The translations under genes and the position numbers were made by a program. The notes under the pieces are model-generated. The model had not been told where the DNA came from. It did not search any database and saw only the letters and a program-made list of their open reading frames with translations. Below are positions 32,170 to 41,952 of a DNA stretch of 64,000 nt, piece by piece (positions within the stretch are counted from its first letter, which is position 1; each line of letters starts with the position of its first letter). Source of the DNA: Thermococcus sp. MAR1 (GTDB lineage: Archaea > Methanobacteriota_B > Thermococci > Thermococcales > Thermococcaceae). The stretch is from positions 1 through 64,000 of the forward strand of contig NZ_SNUF01000003.1 in assembly GCF_012027305.1 (NCBI RefSeq), given 5' to 3'.

Positions 32170-34128
32170 TCAAAACCTCCACTCCACCCCAAGAATCTCG
32201 CTGTAAGCCTCCAGAACCCTCTCAAGGTATTCCTTTGCCGTGCCTACTTTGTCGAGCCTGAACTTTTCGGCCCAGCGCTCGTTTCCGAACTCCTCGCTTC
32301 CTGCTGAGACGAGGTCTATGACGCGCATGCTGTCCCAGAAGACTGGGGTGTAGCCGGCCTTTCTGGCGTACTCTATCAGCCTCTTAATCTGCTTCCTGGC
32401 GTGCTCCTCCATGTCAACGTTCTCGCCGTAGGCGTCCATGAAGAGGGCCTTAAGGACGGGCTTCATCCAGCCTCTATGAAATCTGCACCAGCCGACGTTG
32501 TCGTACCAGAACTCCCAGAGGGCGCTCGCGATTATCTTGCTCGCCAGCTCCTCCGGCTCAAGAAAGACGCCGAACTGGTAGAAGGTCCAGTACCTTCCCT
32601 GAATCGGGAGTGGTATGTAGTTGCCTATCGCCCAGTACATCGTCGGCGTCATCTCTCCGTTCTCGCCGAGCGGAACGAAGACGCCGTAGTCTTTGAAGCT
32701 CTCTCCATAGCTGAGCCTGTCCTTGAAGCGCTCGTCGAAGATGACGCTCGCCTTCCTCTTTCCGAGGCCGATTATCCTCGCTATCTCGTTCTCGGCGAAG
32801 GCAACGCGGTGGGCCAGCTCGGCGACGAGCTTGGCGTTGATTTCACTCGCCTCGACCGGCCTCTCAAGAAGGGCCTCTTTGGTGAACTCCGGCTTTCCGC
32901 TTATGCCCACTTCCTCCGGCTTGAGCAGACCGCGGTGGATTAATTCCAACACCCAGGCGGCCGTTCCGCCGAACTCTATCGCGTCAAATCCCATGGCATC
33001 TGCCGCGTGGACGCTTATGTCGCTTGCCCTTAGAGAGATGCTTCCGCTCAGCGGCCCGTTGGCCTCGTAGGGCTCGTACTCGACGTGGTGCCCCCTGCGG
33101 TGCTTCTTACACACGACCGGACAGGGCTCGCCACACGTCGTCCAGTTCTTGGGCTTTATGGCTTCTTCGTTGAAGGGCTCCCAGTAGTGCTTCATTATGT
33201 TCTCGTGGATTTTTATGCGCTCTTCCTTTTTGATGTACGGCATCTGCCAGTTCAGTATCGGAACGAAGTCGCCCTCGGCAGGGTAGTTACCGCCGAAGGT
33301 TCCGCCAGTGTTGAGCTTGGGGTTGAAGCGGTACTTGGTGGTCTTCTCGCTTATAATCTCGTTGTAGGGCTTCTTGTGCACGCCCTCGACGATGCCCTTG
33401 GAAGTTCTGAAGTTGCCGATGTCCTCTCCCGGGAAGGCTCTCTTCCTCGGCTTCCCGCCGAAGATTATTCCGACGACGTTGTGGGCTCTAAGCAAAACGC
33501 TTCCCGAACCACCCCTCGCGGCCCAGTCCTCGCTGCCTACAAGCCGTTCCCCCTTCCGCAGAGCCTGGGAGAATATCGCCCCGTAGTTGGTGTTTAGAGC
33601 GGCGGGCCCTACAACGGCTATGCGGTATTCGAAGTCGAACTTATCTCCAAAGGTATCGATGAGGTACTGAGTGAGGGCATAGACTCCTTCCTCATCCTTG
33701 TAGCCCCTCCAGATTTCAACGACCTTCTCAAGCTCGATCTCGTGGAGTTCAACCCTCACGCTCTCTCCATCGTTGTAGAGCAGAACAACGACGGGTTTCT
33801 CGGCCTTACCCTCAAAGGTAACGAAATCCACGCCAACGTTCTTGAAGGCGTAGGCGGCTCCGCCCATTGCCGATGGAAAGAGCGTTCCGTATAGCGGTGA
33901 GCGGAAGAAGAACATGAGCCTGTGCGCCCCGGGCAGGGTCGAGCCTGAGAAGGGCCCCATTCCCATTACCATGATGTTCTGGGGGTCGTATGGTTCAAGG
34001 CTGTGGGTTTCCAGGCTCTCGTGAACTTCTATTCCGTAGTCTATAACCCCGTATATTCCATCCCTCTCCAGCTCCTCGCTTTCGACCTTTCCTTCGTTCA
34101 GGTTGATCCTGAGAACCGTGAACCTCAT
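32170..34128 (-). CDS. gor: Glyceraldehyde-3-phosphate:ferredoxin oxidoreductase (GAPOR)
   Basis: The 652-aa tungsten enzyme oxidises glyceraldehyde-3-phosphate directly to 3-phosphoglycerate with ferredoxin as acceptor, replacing two steps of glycolysis in Thermococcales. It matches GAPOR rather than AOR or FOR: RLMFFFRSPLYGTLFPS, GSEDWAARGG, WTTCGEPCPVVCK (iron-sulfur cysteines) and GENGEMTPTMYWAIGN agree with the Pyrococcus enzyme as I recall it. The ATG at 34128 follows GGGGTGA. The promoter carries a Thermococcales glycolytic motif at the predicted start site, consistent with repression on gluconeogenic substrates. In T. kodakarensis gor and fbp are adjacent as I recall; here about 5 kb of glycerol genes separate them. 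Confidence 0.93.
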   Translation of the reverse strand: MRFTVLRINLNEGKVESEELERDGIYGVIDYGIEVHESLETHSLEPYDPQNIMVMGMGPFSGSTLPGAHRLMFFFRSPLYGTLFPSAMGGAAYAFKNVGVDFVTFEGKAEKPVVVLLYNDGESVRVELHEIELEKVVEIWRGYKDEEGVYALTQYLIDTFGDKFDFEYRIAVVGPAALNTNYGAIFSQALRKGERLVGSEDWAARGGSGSVLLRAHNVVGIIFGGKPRKRAFPGEDIGNFRTSKGIVEGVHKKPYNEIISEKTTKYRFNPKLNTGGTFGGNYPAEGDFVPILNWQMPYIKKEERIKIHENIMKHYWEPFNEEAIKPKNWTTCGEPCPVVCKKHRRGHHVEYEPYEANGPLSGSISLRASDISVHAADAMGFDAIEFGGTAAWVLELIHRGLLKPEEVGISGKPEFTKEALLERPVEASEINAKLVAELAHRVAFAENEIARIIGLGKRKASVIFDERFKDRLSYGESFKDYGVFVPLGENGEMTPTMYWAIGNYIPLPIQGRYWTFYQFGVFLEPEELASKIIASALWEFWYDNVGWCRFHRGWMKPVLKALFMDAYGENVDMEEHARKQIKRLIEYARKAGYTPVFWDSMRVIDLVSAGSEEFGNERWAEKFRLDKVGTAKEYLERVLEAYSEILGVEWRF

Positions 34129-34141
34129 ATCCCTCACCCCG

Positions 34142-34179
34142 TATCACTCCCAGTGTTATTTACAATCAATGTATTTAAG
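34142..34179 (-). promoter_or_regulatory. gor promoter: TATA box and Thermococcales glycolytic motif
   Basis: TATCAC-N5-GTGTTA (34142-34158) differs by one base from the Thermococcales glycolytic motif TATCAC-N5-GTGATA recognised by the TrmB-family regulator Tgr/TrmBL1. The TATA box CTTAAATAC (read on the minus strand, 34171-34179) lies upstream of it. The motif therefore covers the predicted transcription start, the position associated with repression of glycolytic genes. Confidence 0.75.
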
Positions 34180-34205
34180 AGTTTTGAGGATTGAAAAACG
34201 AGAGG

Positions 34206-34550
34206 CTAAGCCCCCCTCGTGGCCACTATTTTTATTCCGTTCCACTCGGCAACTGTTTCCCCAACCTCAACCGGGGCTTTGAGCTTCAACTCCGCCAGGA
34301 ATTCCATCAGCTCCGGAATCAGCTCCTTCGGCACCGGCTCCACGGTTTTAACGCTCACCGTCGGCAACGCTCCGCCTTCAACCGGCACGACGCTCATGAC
34401 GACCCTCTTGGGGTTCGTAACTTCCCCAATTGCCCACTCCTCACCGCGCGGGCATGTGCACCCTCTGACCTCTTTGACCTTTCCGTTCTCCACTTCCACC
34501 TCAATCGAACAGCCAAGCGGGCACACTATACAGGTGAAGCGGTAAATCAT
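34206..34550 (-). CDS. DUF1667 family cysteine-rich protein of the glycerol-3-phosphate oxidation module
   Basis: The 114-aa protein matches DUF1667. CIVCPLGC near residues 8-15 and CTCPRG near 31-36 suggest a metal or iron-sulfur site. In many anaerobes this family is encoded next to a GlpA-like dehydrogenase and an FAD/NAD oxidoreductase, as here. It is the last of three coupled genes: its ATG overlaps the preceding stop by four bases. It probably works as an electron-transfer or assembly subunit (inference). Confidence 0.82.
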   Translation of the reverse strand: MIYRFTCIVCPLGCSIEVEVENGKVKEVRGCTCPRGEEWAIGEVTNPKRVVMSVVPVEGGALPTVSVKTVEPVPKELIPELMEFLAELKLKAPVEVGETVAEWNGIKIVATRGA

Positions 34551-35803
34551 CCCTTAACCACCTCCACGGTGAGCTTCTCTACCTCCCTGATTTCCTCGGC
34601 CTTCAGCTTTACCCTGAGCATCTCCGCTGGCTTGACCACCGGGAGCTTTATCTTCCTGCTGATTTCGGGGATTCTAAGCTCCACTTCTTCCATCGGCTTC
34701 GTAACCCTGAGGTAGAGGTAAACGTCCCTCTCACCGCTGAGGTGGTGTGGGGCGAGAAGGCGGACGTTTTGGTCCTTCTCAACCTTAATCCATTTCCTGC
34801 TCTCTATTCCGCCCTTCTCGATGAACTCCTTGGCTCCTTCTGCCGCTAACTCACCCTGCTCGGCAACGTAGTCAACGAGGTCGTTGATGAGGAGCGAGTT
34901 TCCGGCAACGAAAATCCCCGGAACGCTCGTCTCGAGTCTGTCGTTGACAACTGGCCCACCTGTTGCGGGATCAATCTCAACGCCTATTGCCTTTAGCTTC
35001 TTTACGGCAGGCACGAGCCCGGCGGAGATAATCAACGTGTCACAGCTTATCCAGGACTCGCTCCCAGGGATTTCCCTGAGGTTCTCGTCAACCTTAACTA
35101 CTTTCACCCTCTCGACCCTTCCTTTACCACGAACTTCCACCACCTTGTGGCTCAGGTAGAGAGGAATATCAAAGTCCCTCAGAATCATGACGTTCCTTGC
35201 CAAACCACCCGGATAGGGCATCAGCTCGATTACGGCCTTGACCTTGGCCCCCTCAAGGGCAAACCTGCGAGCCATTATCAGGCCGACATCCCCTGAACCG
35301 ACGATGACGACTTCCTTCCCAGGCAGAACCCCGTAGATGTCCATCAGCGTTTGGGCCTCTCCGGCGGTGTAGATTCCCGCAACCCTGTCGCCCACTATAC
35401 CTACCTCGAAGGCGTGCCTCTCGCGAGCGCCGGCGGCGTAGATAATAGCTTTAGTCCAGACCCCGTAGGCACCGCTCGGGGATGTGAAGATTACGACCTT
35501 CTCTAAGTCGGAGTAGTTTTTAATCTCCAAAACCCTCGCGGCCGTTCTGTACTCCACCCCGAGCTCCACCAGCCTCTTCGCGAGCCTCGACGCGAACTCC
35601 GGGCCGGTCAGCTCTTCCTTGAAGTAGTGAAGCCCGAAGCCCGGGTGAATGCACTGCGGGAGGATTCCGCCGAGGTAGTCGTTCTCGTCGAGGAGCAAAA
35701 CCCTCAATCCAAGCTCCTTCGCCCTTATCGCTGCCGCCATTCCAGCCGGCCCACCCCCGATGACGACGACGTCGTAGTTCAGCATCGGAATCCTTGGGAA
35801 CAT
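34547..35803 (-). CDS. FAD/NAD(P)-dependent oxidoreductase of the glycerol-3-phosphate module
   Basis: The 418-aa flavoprotein has two dinucleotide folds: YDVVVIGGGPAGMAAAIRAKELG near the start and GKEVVIVGSGDVGLIMARR in the middle. The C-terminal FAD contact is TSVPGIFVAGNSLLINDL. It resembles the NADH oxidase-like or sarcosine oxidase alpha-like proteins found beside GlpA and DUF1667. It probably passes electrons between the glycerol-3-phosphate dehydrogenase subunit and a soluble acceptor. Its ATG overlaps the stop of the GlpA-like gene by one base. Confidence 0.83.
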   Translation of the reverse strand: MFPRIPMLNYDVVVIGGGPAGMAAAIRAKELGLRVLLLDENDYLGGILPQCIHPGFGLHYFKEELTGPEFASRLAKRLVELGVEYRTAARVLEIKNYSDLEKVVIFTSPSGAYGVWTKAIIYAAGARERHAFEVGIVGDRVAGIYTAGEAQTLMDIYGVLPGKEVVIVGSGDVGLIMARRFALEGAKVKAVIELMPYPGGLARNVMILRDFDIPLYLSHKVVEVRGKGRVERVKVVKVDENLREIPGSESWISCDTLIISAGLVPAVKKLKAIGVEIDPATGGPVVNDRLETSVPGIFVAGNSLLINDLVDYVAEQGELAAEGAKEFIEKGGIESRKWIKVEKDQNVRLLAPHHLSGERDVYLYLRVTKPMEEVELRIPEISRKIKLPVVKPAEMLRVKLKAEEIREVEKLTVEVVKG

Positions 35804-37290
35804 CAGGCATCCCCCCTGAGGAGAACCTTAACGTCGCCTATTCCAATCTCGCTTCCCTCACCCTTCAGCGTGACCTTCCATGGCTCAACGCCGTACTCCC
35901 TCGCCAAAAGCTGGACTATCTTCGGCCTGCAGAAGCTTCCCTGGCATGTGCCTGTTGTGGCCTTCGTCCTGAATTTGACGGAGTCAACGCTCGGCGTTTT
36001 GACGCCTATGAACTTCATTCTCTCGATGGCCTCTAAGATGTCTCCCTCGCTCACGTTGTTACACCTGCAGATTATCTTTCCATAGGAGGGGTTCTTCTTG
36101 ACCGCTTCGTTAATCTCCTCGGGACTCATCATGAAGAAGTGGCTTATCTCCTTCCTGTAGGGGTTCCACTTGGACTTCTCCTTGAGTTCTATCCCGAGGT
36201 CTCTCTGAATTATCCCCGCCACTTCGTAAGCTATTGCAGGGGCGCTCGTCAGCCCGGGCGAGCGAATGCCCGCTACGTTGATGAAGCCCCAGACTTCTTC
36301 TTCAGCCTTAATTATGAAGTCCCCTCCCGTTGGTTCAGGCCTTAAGCCGGCGAAGGTTCTGATGACTTTGCTCCTCGGCGGTAGCTGCGGCCAGAGCTTC
36401 TTGGCCCCTTCCCAGACCTGCTCAAGCCCCTCCCTGGTGGTGGCGAGGTTTTCCTTCTCCTCAGGTGGCAGATCCTGGGCGTTCGGTCCTATCATCAAGT
36501 GTCCAGAAATCTCCGTGGTGACCACTATCCCCTTGCTTATTGGAGTTGGAGTCGGGAAGAGGACCCTCCTCGGACCCAGAACGTCGTCGTCAAAAATCCA
36601 GTACTCGCCTTTCCTCGGGTGTATCTCGAAGTAGTCTATCCCGGCCATTCTCGCTATTTTGTCAGCATAGAGACCGGCGGCGTTGATTACTATGTCAGCT
36701 TCGATGAAGCCGTTGTTTGTCTCAACTCCTTTTACCTCTCCGTTCTCAACCTTTATACCTCTAACCTCGGTCTCGAGGTGGGTTTTGACGCCGTTCGCTA
36801 CCGCGTTCTCGGTTATCGCTATAACCGCCGGAATCGGCCCAATCTGCCCGACTATGGGAACCCACAGCGCTCCAATAGCCTCTCGCGTCAGGCCCGGCTC
36901 GAGGTGGAAAAGCTCCTCTCTATCGACAATCCTCATCTCGGGGACGCCGTTCTTTCTTCCGCGCTCCAAAAGTTTTTCAAGCTCGTCGAAGTCCTCCTCC
37001 TTGGTTGCAACTATCAGAGCACCATTCCAGACGTGGGGAATCTCAAGCTCTTTCACCCACCGGTGCCAGAGTCTGTTTCCCCTTATGCACAGCCTGGCCC
37101 TCGTCGGGTACCTGTCAGGATCGTCGTCGTAACCGCCGTGGATCAAAGCCGTGTTGGCCTTGCTGACGCCCCAGCCAACGTCAGGGGCCTTCTCTATTAG
37201 ATGAACCTCGAGGTTCTCGTACCTGCTCAGGACGCGTGCTATGCTGGCCCCGCTTATGCCCGCTCCAATTATGGCAACTTTGGTTTTCAT
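35803..37290 (-). CDS. glpA: Glycerol-3-phosphate dehydrogenase, GlpA-like with BFD-type [2Fe-2S] domain
   Basis: The 495-aa flavoprotein has the DAO fold (VAIIGAGISGASIARVLSRY at the N-terminus, AGIRSPGLTSAPAIAYEVAG near 370). A C-terminal bacterioferritin-associated-ferredoxin-like domain carries ICRCNNVSEGD and TGTCQGSFCRP. This arrangement is typical of anaerobic GlpA subunits, which oxidise sn-glycerol-3-phosphate to dihydroxyacetone phosphate. It leads a tightly coupled three-gene unit. A GGAGGGAGG site precedes the ATG. With the upstream kinase gene broken, its natural substrate may now come from lipid turnover or uptake of glycerol-3-phosphate. Confidence 0.87.
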   Translation of the reverse strand: MKTKVAIIGAGISGASIARVLSRYENLEVHLIEKAPDVGWGVSKANTALIHGGYDDDPDRYPTRARLCIRGNRLWHRWVKELEIPHVWNGALIVATKEEDFDELEKLLERGRKNGVPEMRIVDREELFHLEPGLTREAIGALWVPIVGQIGPIPAVIAITENAVANGVKTHLETEVRGIKVENGEVKGVETNNGFIEADIVINAAGLYADKIARMAGIDYFEIHPRKGEYWIFDDDVLGPRRVLFPTPTPISKGIVVTTEISGHLMIGPNAQDLPPEEKENLATTREGLEQVWEGAKKLWPQLPPRSKVIRTFAGLRPEPTGGDFIIKAEEEVWGFINVAGIRSPGLTSAPAIAYEVAGIIQRDLGIELKEKSKWNPYRKEISHFFMMSPEEINEAVKKNPSYGKIICRCNNVSEGDILEAIERMKFIGVKTPSVDSVKFRTKATTGTCQGSFCRPKIVQLLAREYGVEPWKVTLKGEGSEIGIGDVKVLLRGDA

Positions 37291-37328
37291 AGTCCTCCCT
37301 CCAGCTGATTTGAGAATGGTTTTAACAT

Positions 37329-37352
37329 TTTAAAGCTTTCCTAAACCTTAGG
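37329..37352 (-). promoter_or_regulatory. Candidate operator at the glpA promoter
   Basis: CCTAA-ACC-TTAGG (37340-37352) is a perfect 5-bp inverted repeat directly upstream of a minus-strand TATA-like CTTTAAAAT (about 37329-37337). It sits in the 159-base gap between glpK and glpA, suggesting glpA has its own promoter. The regulator is unknown. Confidence 0.4.
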
Positions 37353-37449
37353 TTTTCTAAATGAGGCTGGAAAGAACCGTTTGGGACATTAAAAGAAAGG
37401 ACAGGGGGGAACATTGATATAATGGATAAATTAGTGCAGCGGGTGGTGC

Positions 37450-38926
<1,477 letters not shown>

Positions 38927-39048
38927 TTCAACCACCGATGTACATTGCTCTCCTTCCTGGCTGGAGGATGTATATTGAGGGCTATGGTGCTCACGGGTTA
39001 TAAGATTTTATGGGGAGAATAGTGGAGGCAAGGAAATAAAGAGGGAGA

Positions 39049-40176
39049 TCACTCCACGGGCTCGAACCTGTCCTTGAGCTTCTCCAGAATCCCCGGGAGG
39101 GTGGTGTACTCCATGTCCTCCATCGGGAGCCTGTGGGGCTCGAACGGGCCGTGCCTGCGCATGTACTCGGCGATCTCGACGGCCTTCTGCCTGGCGCCGT
39201 CGAAGGCCGGGTCATCGAAGAGATCAACCGGACCGACGAGCTTCCCTTCTGGGCTTATCTGCCAGCCGAGGGCGACGACGCGCGGCGGGCCGTCGAACCT
39301 CGTCGGGTTGGCCTGGTGCATCGGGACCGGCATGACCGGGCCGTTGTGGGAACCCCTCATCCACCCGCTGACGAGGTGCGGGAATGCGAAGGGCTCAAGA
39401 ACTTCTCCAAGGGCAGGCAGTCCGCTCTGGGCTCTGACGATAGCTACCGGGTCGTCTTTTCCGACGTACTCGCCGGCTACCTCGTAGAGCTTTTCCGTGC
39501 TTATGACGGCGACCGGCTCATCCTTCGGTATCTTGTGTCCCTCCTTCGGGAAGACTCGCTTGATGACGTAGCGGCTCTTGGCTCCGATGAGGGCGAGGAG
39601 GTCGTAGAGCTCCTCTGGGGTGTTGAGGATAACGCGCTTGTGCTCCTTTATGTCCCATACCTCGAATCGGAAGCCCATGTGCATGTTGGGATCAATGACA
39701 AGGCCGGCCGTGTTGAACGGGTCGGCGAACATCCTGAATATGGGCAGGTTAAAAGCGCCAGGCTCGGTCTTGTCCATGTGGAAGGTGACTATCGGCTCGC
39801 TCTTCCTCAGGGTGATCTCCATTTCCGCAACTCCTGGCCCCATTCCGCGGACGTTTCCGCTGAATGCATCTTTGAGGAGATCCTGACCGGCCCCGTAGAG
39901 GCCGAGCTCCTTGGCGACCTTGGTGGCCTCCTCAAAGGTTCTCCATGCGAGGCCGTGTATCTCGGAGCTGTCGACACCTTTCTTGTGAGTCATGATGAGT
40001 TGCAGGTCATCGCCGCAGGTGGCAACGTAGAAGTCTATTATGGTACCCTCCTCCTGGGCCTTGGCAAGAACCTCTTCGGCAGTCTCGACGAGCTGGGGGT
40101 GAACCCTTGAATGACCCGGCCAGCCGCCGATGTCTGCCTTTATAACGCTGATCGTTATCTTCTCTCCAACTGCCAT
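39049..40176 (-). CDS. fbp: Fructose-1,6-bisphosphate aldolase/phosphatase (class V FBPase)
   Basis: The 375-aa enzyme is the archaeal gluconeogenic FBP aldolase/phosphatase, which condenses triose phosphates and dephosphorylates the product to fructose-6-phosphate. SVIKADIGGWPGHSRVHP at the N-terminus contains the substrate and Mg-binding residues. YVATCGDDLQLIMTHKKG and VIDPNMHMGFRFEVWD follow as in homologues. The ATG at 40176 follows GAGGTGAT by four bases. The promoter carries a Thermococcales glycolytic motif upstream of TATA, as expected for activation under gluconeogenic conditions. Confidence 0.95.
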   Translation of the reverse strand: MAVGEKITISVIKADIGGWPGHSRVHPQLVETAEEVLAKAQEEGTIIDFYVATCGDDLQLIMTHKKGVDSSEIHGLAWRTFEEATKVAKELGLYGAGQDLLKDAFSGNVRGMGPGVAEMEITLRKSEPIVTFHMDKTEPGAFNLPIFRMFADPFNTAGLVIDPNMHMGFRFEVWDIKEHKRVILNTPEELYDLLALIGAKSRYVIKRVFPKEGHKIPKDEPVAVISTEKLYEVAGEYVGKDDPVAIVRAQSGLPALGEVLEPFAFPHLVSGWMRGSHNGPVMPVPMHQANPTRFDGPPRVVALGWQISPEGKLVGPVDLFDDPAFDGARQKAVEIAEYMRRHGPFEPHRLPMEDMEYTTLPGILEKLKDRFEPVE

Positions 40177-40210
40177 GGCAATCACCTCGATGGCTTTTAA
40201 GCACTTTTAT

Positions 40211-40243
40211 GCTTATAAAACGTTAATATCACCGCCGATGATA
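40211..40243 (-). promoter_or_regulatory. fbp promoter: TATA box with upstream Thermococcales glycolytic motif
   Basis: TATCAC-N5-ATGATA (40227-40243) matches the Thermococcales glycolytic motif with one mismatch. The TATA box GTTTTATAAGC (minus strand, 40211-40221) lies between it and the gene. A site upstream of TATA is the activating arrangement described for gluconeogenic genes, the mirror image of the gor promoter in this window. Confidence 0.75.
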
Positions 40244-40284
40244 CCAGGCGGGCGGCAAATTCTCCACAGAAATGGAAAGAGGAT

Positions 40285-40521
40285 TCATTCGCAGATGTCG
40301 GTCCAGCCAAACTCTTCCTTGGCGACCTTTATGAGGTTCTTGAGTTCCTCCTTCTTGATGTTGACGCTTGAGCTCGCACCGACTAGGGCGATGATGCCGT
40401 GAACCTCCTCCTGAACCTGAATCACGTCGTCACTGACCTTGACCACTCGAAGCTCCCTCTTGGCGGTCTCCCCCTCCCCTATGTAAAACTTGTCGTGGCC
40501 TATCCTTACGGGCTCCTCCAT
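40285..40521 (-). CDS. Small conserved hypothetical protein
   Basis: The 78-aa protein has an N-terminal beta-rich half (KFYIGEGETAKRELRVVKVSDDVIQVQEEV), a small hydrophobic turn, and a C-terminal helix ending in GWTDICE. No motif is recognised. It sits just upstream of fbp on the same strand but has its own ribosome site (GAGGTGAT), and the fbp promoter lies between them. Function unknown. Confidence 0.65.
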   Translation of the reverse strand: MEEPVRIGHDKFYIGEGETAKRELRVVKVSDDVIQVQEEVHGIIALVGASSSVNIKKEELKNLIKVAKEEFGWTDICE

Positions 40522-40878
40522 GGTATCACCTCGTAAACTTTTTGTAAGTCAAAGTTAATAAAACTTCCGCCGGCACTGATGCTTTTGGAAAAAGCTTCAC
40601 CAAAAGTTTGTGATTCATCTGCAGGACTTCCCTAAATTGGATTCCAAACTCAATTTTGGCCACTTAGAAAGGGAATCATTCGAATAAGGCTTTTTCACGC
40701 GGGTTCCACTATAACCGCGCTCCAAGGGAGCGCTAAAAAACTTGAACCCATTAAGAAGCGCCTTTGGAGCAAATCCCAATATCAAAAAACAACCATTGAA
40801 GAAAATCCACTCCAAAAGCAGCCATTCAATAAAGAATCACAAGCTTTTGATCAAACTTTTCGCCAGAAAAGTTTGTAC
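40522..40878. other. Noncoding stretch with nested hairpins downstream of tRNA-Trp
   Basis: This 357-base, AT-rich stretch has no supported gene. A 66-codon minus-strand frame at 40615-40815 has no ribosome site and an odd composition. Two structures stand out. GGGTTC (40701-40706) pairs with GAACCC (40744-40749) around the perfect hairpin GCGCTCC-AAG-GGAGCGC (40717-40733). CAAACTTTTC (40852-40861) pairs with GAAAAGTTTG (40866-40875) just after the tRNA-Trp 3' end. The second may be the tRNA terminator; the first may be a structured RNA or a decayed repeat element. Confidence 0.45.
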
Positions 40879-41019
40879 TGGTGGGGGCGCGGGGATTTGA
40901 ACCCCGGTCCGCGGGTTTCTCCGGGTCAGAGCTCCAAAGGCTCATCCCCAAATCAGCAAACCCGCAAGTCCTCATACCTCTGGAGCCCGCGATGATGGAC
41001 CAGGCTACACCACGCCCCC
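40879..41019 (-). tRNA. tRNA-Trp (anticodon CCA) with a box C/D guide intron, CCA encoded
   Basis: On the minus strand the acceptor stem is GGGGGCG (41019-41013) with CGCCCCC (40889-40883), discriminator A at 40882 and CCA at 40881-40879. The anticodon CCA is at 40983-40981. An intron of about 63 bases (roughly 40917-40979) follows position 37. It contains a C-like box ATGAGGA, D' CTGA, a C'-like GATGAG and D CTGA. The D guide TTTGGAGCT pairs with GGCTCCA so that the fifth base upstream of D faces C34. The D' guide GCGGGTTT pairs with AAACCCGC so that its fifth base faces C39. This matches the known self-guiding tRNA-Trp intron of Pyrococcus. TATA-like CTTATAAAC is at about 41045-41053. Confidence 0.93.
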
Positions 41020-41058
41020 ATCCGGCTTAACCTACCCAAGCCGAGTTTATAAGTTTTG

Positions 41059-41886
41059 CTATCTCTTCCCGATGATGATGCCACCCACTATCATGGCCAG
41101 CCCCACTACCGTTGCCGGGGCTATGCTCTCCCCAACAAAGAGGGAGATGAAGAACAGGCTGAGAAACGGCACCAGGTAGGCCAGGTTGGATGCAAACGCC
41201 ATATCCCCCTCAACGGCCCGGTACCAGAGGAGGAAGGTAACTCCCATCTCGAAGAGACCGACGTAGACCGCTCCGGCGAGCCCTTCCAGGGGAGGCACTG
41301 AGAAGTTGCCGGTTGCAACCACAACGATGGAGATGTAAAGGAATCCAAAAAGGAAGTTCCAGAACATCTTTTCGATGAGTGGCCTATCATCGCGCAGGTT
41401 GAGGAGCCAGTAGCTTGCCCAGACCACCGCGCTTCCAAGGCCGAGGGCCACTCCTAGGGGGTCCCTGAAGTTCAGGTCGGCAACGTTTCCTTTCGTGGCC
41501 ACCACCAAAGCTCCGAGGAATCCGAGGAACAGGCCGAAGGCTGTCCCCGCCCCGGGTCTCTTTCCGAGGAGGGGAATAGAGAGAAGGACGAGGATCAGCG
41601 GCCAGGTGTAGTTGAGTGCCTGCGCTTCTTGGGCCGGCAGTCTGTCGTAGGCCGAGAAGAGGACGGTGTAGTAGAGGAGGGGGTTTATAAGGCCGAGGTA
41701 GGCCGAGCGGAGGTTTTCCTTTCTGGGGGTGAACTCCCTCGCGTAGATGACTCCAAAGAGCACGAGCGAGGTTAGGGACGCGTAGAAGAGGAGCTGGAGA
41801 GGACTCATGTAGCGGAGTGAGAGCTTGAAGGCACTTGCGACGGTTGACCACAGGAGAACTGCACCGACGGCGTGTTTTTTGGACAT
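41059..41886 (-). CDS. EamA/DMT family transporter
   Basis: The 275-aa protein has ten hydrophobic segments in two EamA repeats of about 130 residues, the usual drug/metabolite transporter design. It begins with LLWSTVASAFKLSLRYMSPLQLLFY and ends with FVGESIAPATVVGLAMIVGGIII. The substrate cannot be read; amino acids or nucleosides are common in the family. No ribosome site precedes the ATG, and TATA-like AATTTATATG lies 23-32 bases upstream, pointing to a leaderless message. Confidence 0.86.
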   Translation of the reverse strand: MSKKHAVGAVLLWSTVASAFKLSLRYMSPLQLLFYASLTSLVLFGVIYAREFTPRKENLRSAYLGLINPLLYYTVLFSAYDRLPAQEAQALNYTWPLILVLLSIPLLGKRPGAGTAFGLFLGFLGALVVATKGNVADLNFRDPLGVALGLGSAVVWASYWLLNLRDDRPLIEKMFWNFLFGFLYISIVVVATGNFSVPPLEGLAGAVYVGLFEMGVTFLLWYRAVEGDMAFASNLAYLVPFLSLFFISLFVGESIAPATVVGLAMIVGGIIIGKR

Positions 41887-41952
41887 GGGTTCAATTCATT
41901 CTCGGGACATATAAATTCAGCGATTTTGACTCTCCGAACAAAATTTGGTTCT

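Noticed and set aside
34542-37290. Sarcosine or NADH oxidase as the identity of the three-gene flavoprotein unit
   Set aside because: The BFD-type domain on the dehydrogenase and the DUF1667 neighbour, together with glpK upstream, fit glycerol-3-phosphate oxidation better.
39133-40110. 325-codon plus-strand frame opposite fbp
   Set aside because: Shadow of the FBPase gene; the antisense codon pattern of a GC-rich gene explains its length.
40615-40815. 66-codon minus-strand frame after tRNA-Trp
   Set aside because: No ribosome site, aromatic and basic mixture typical of noncoding DNA, and it runs through the hairpins at 40701-40749.
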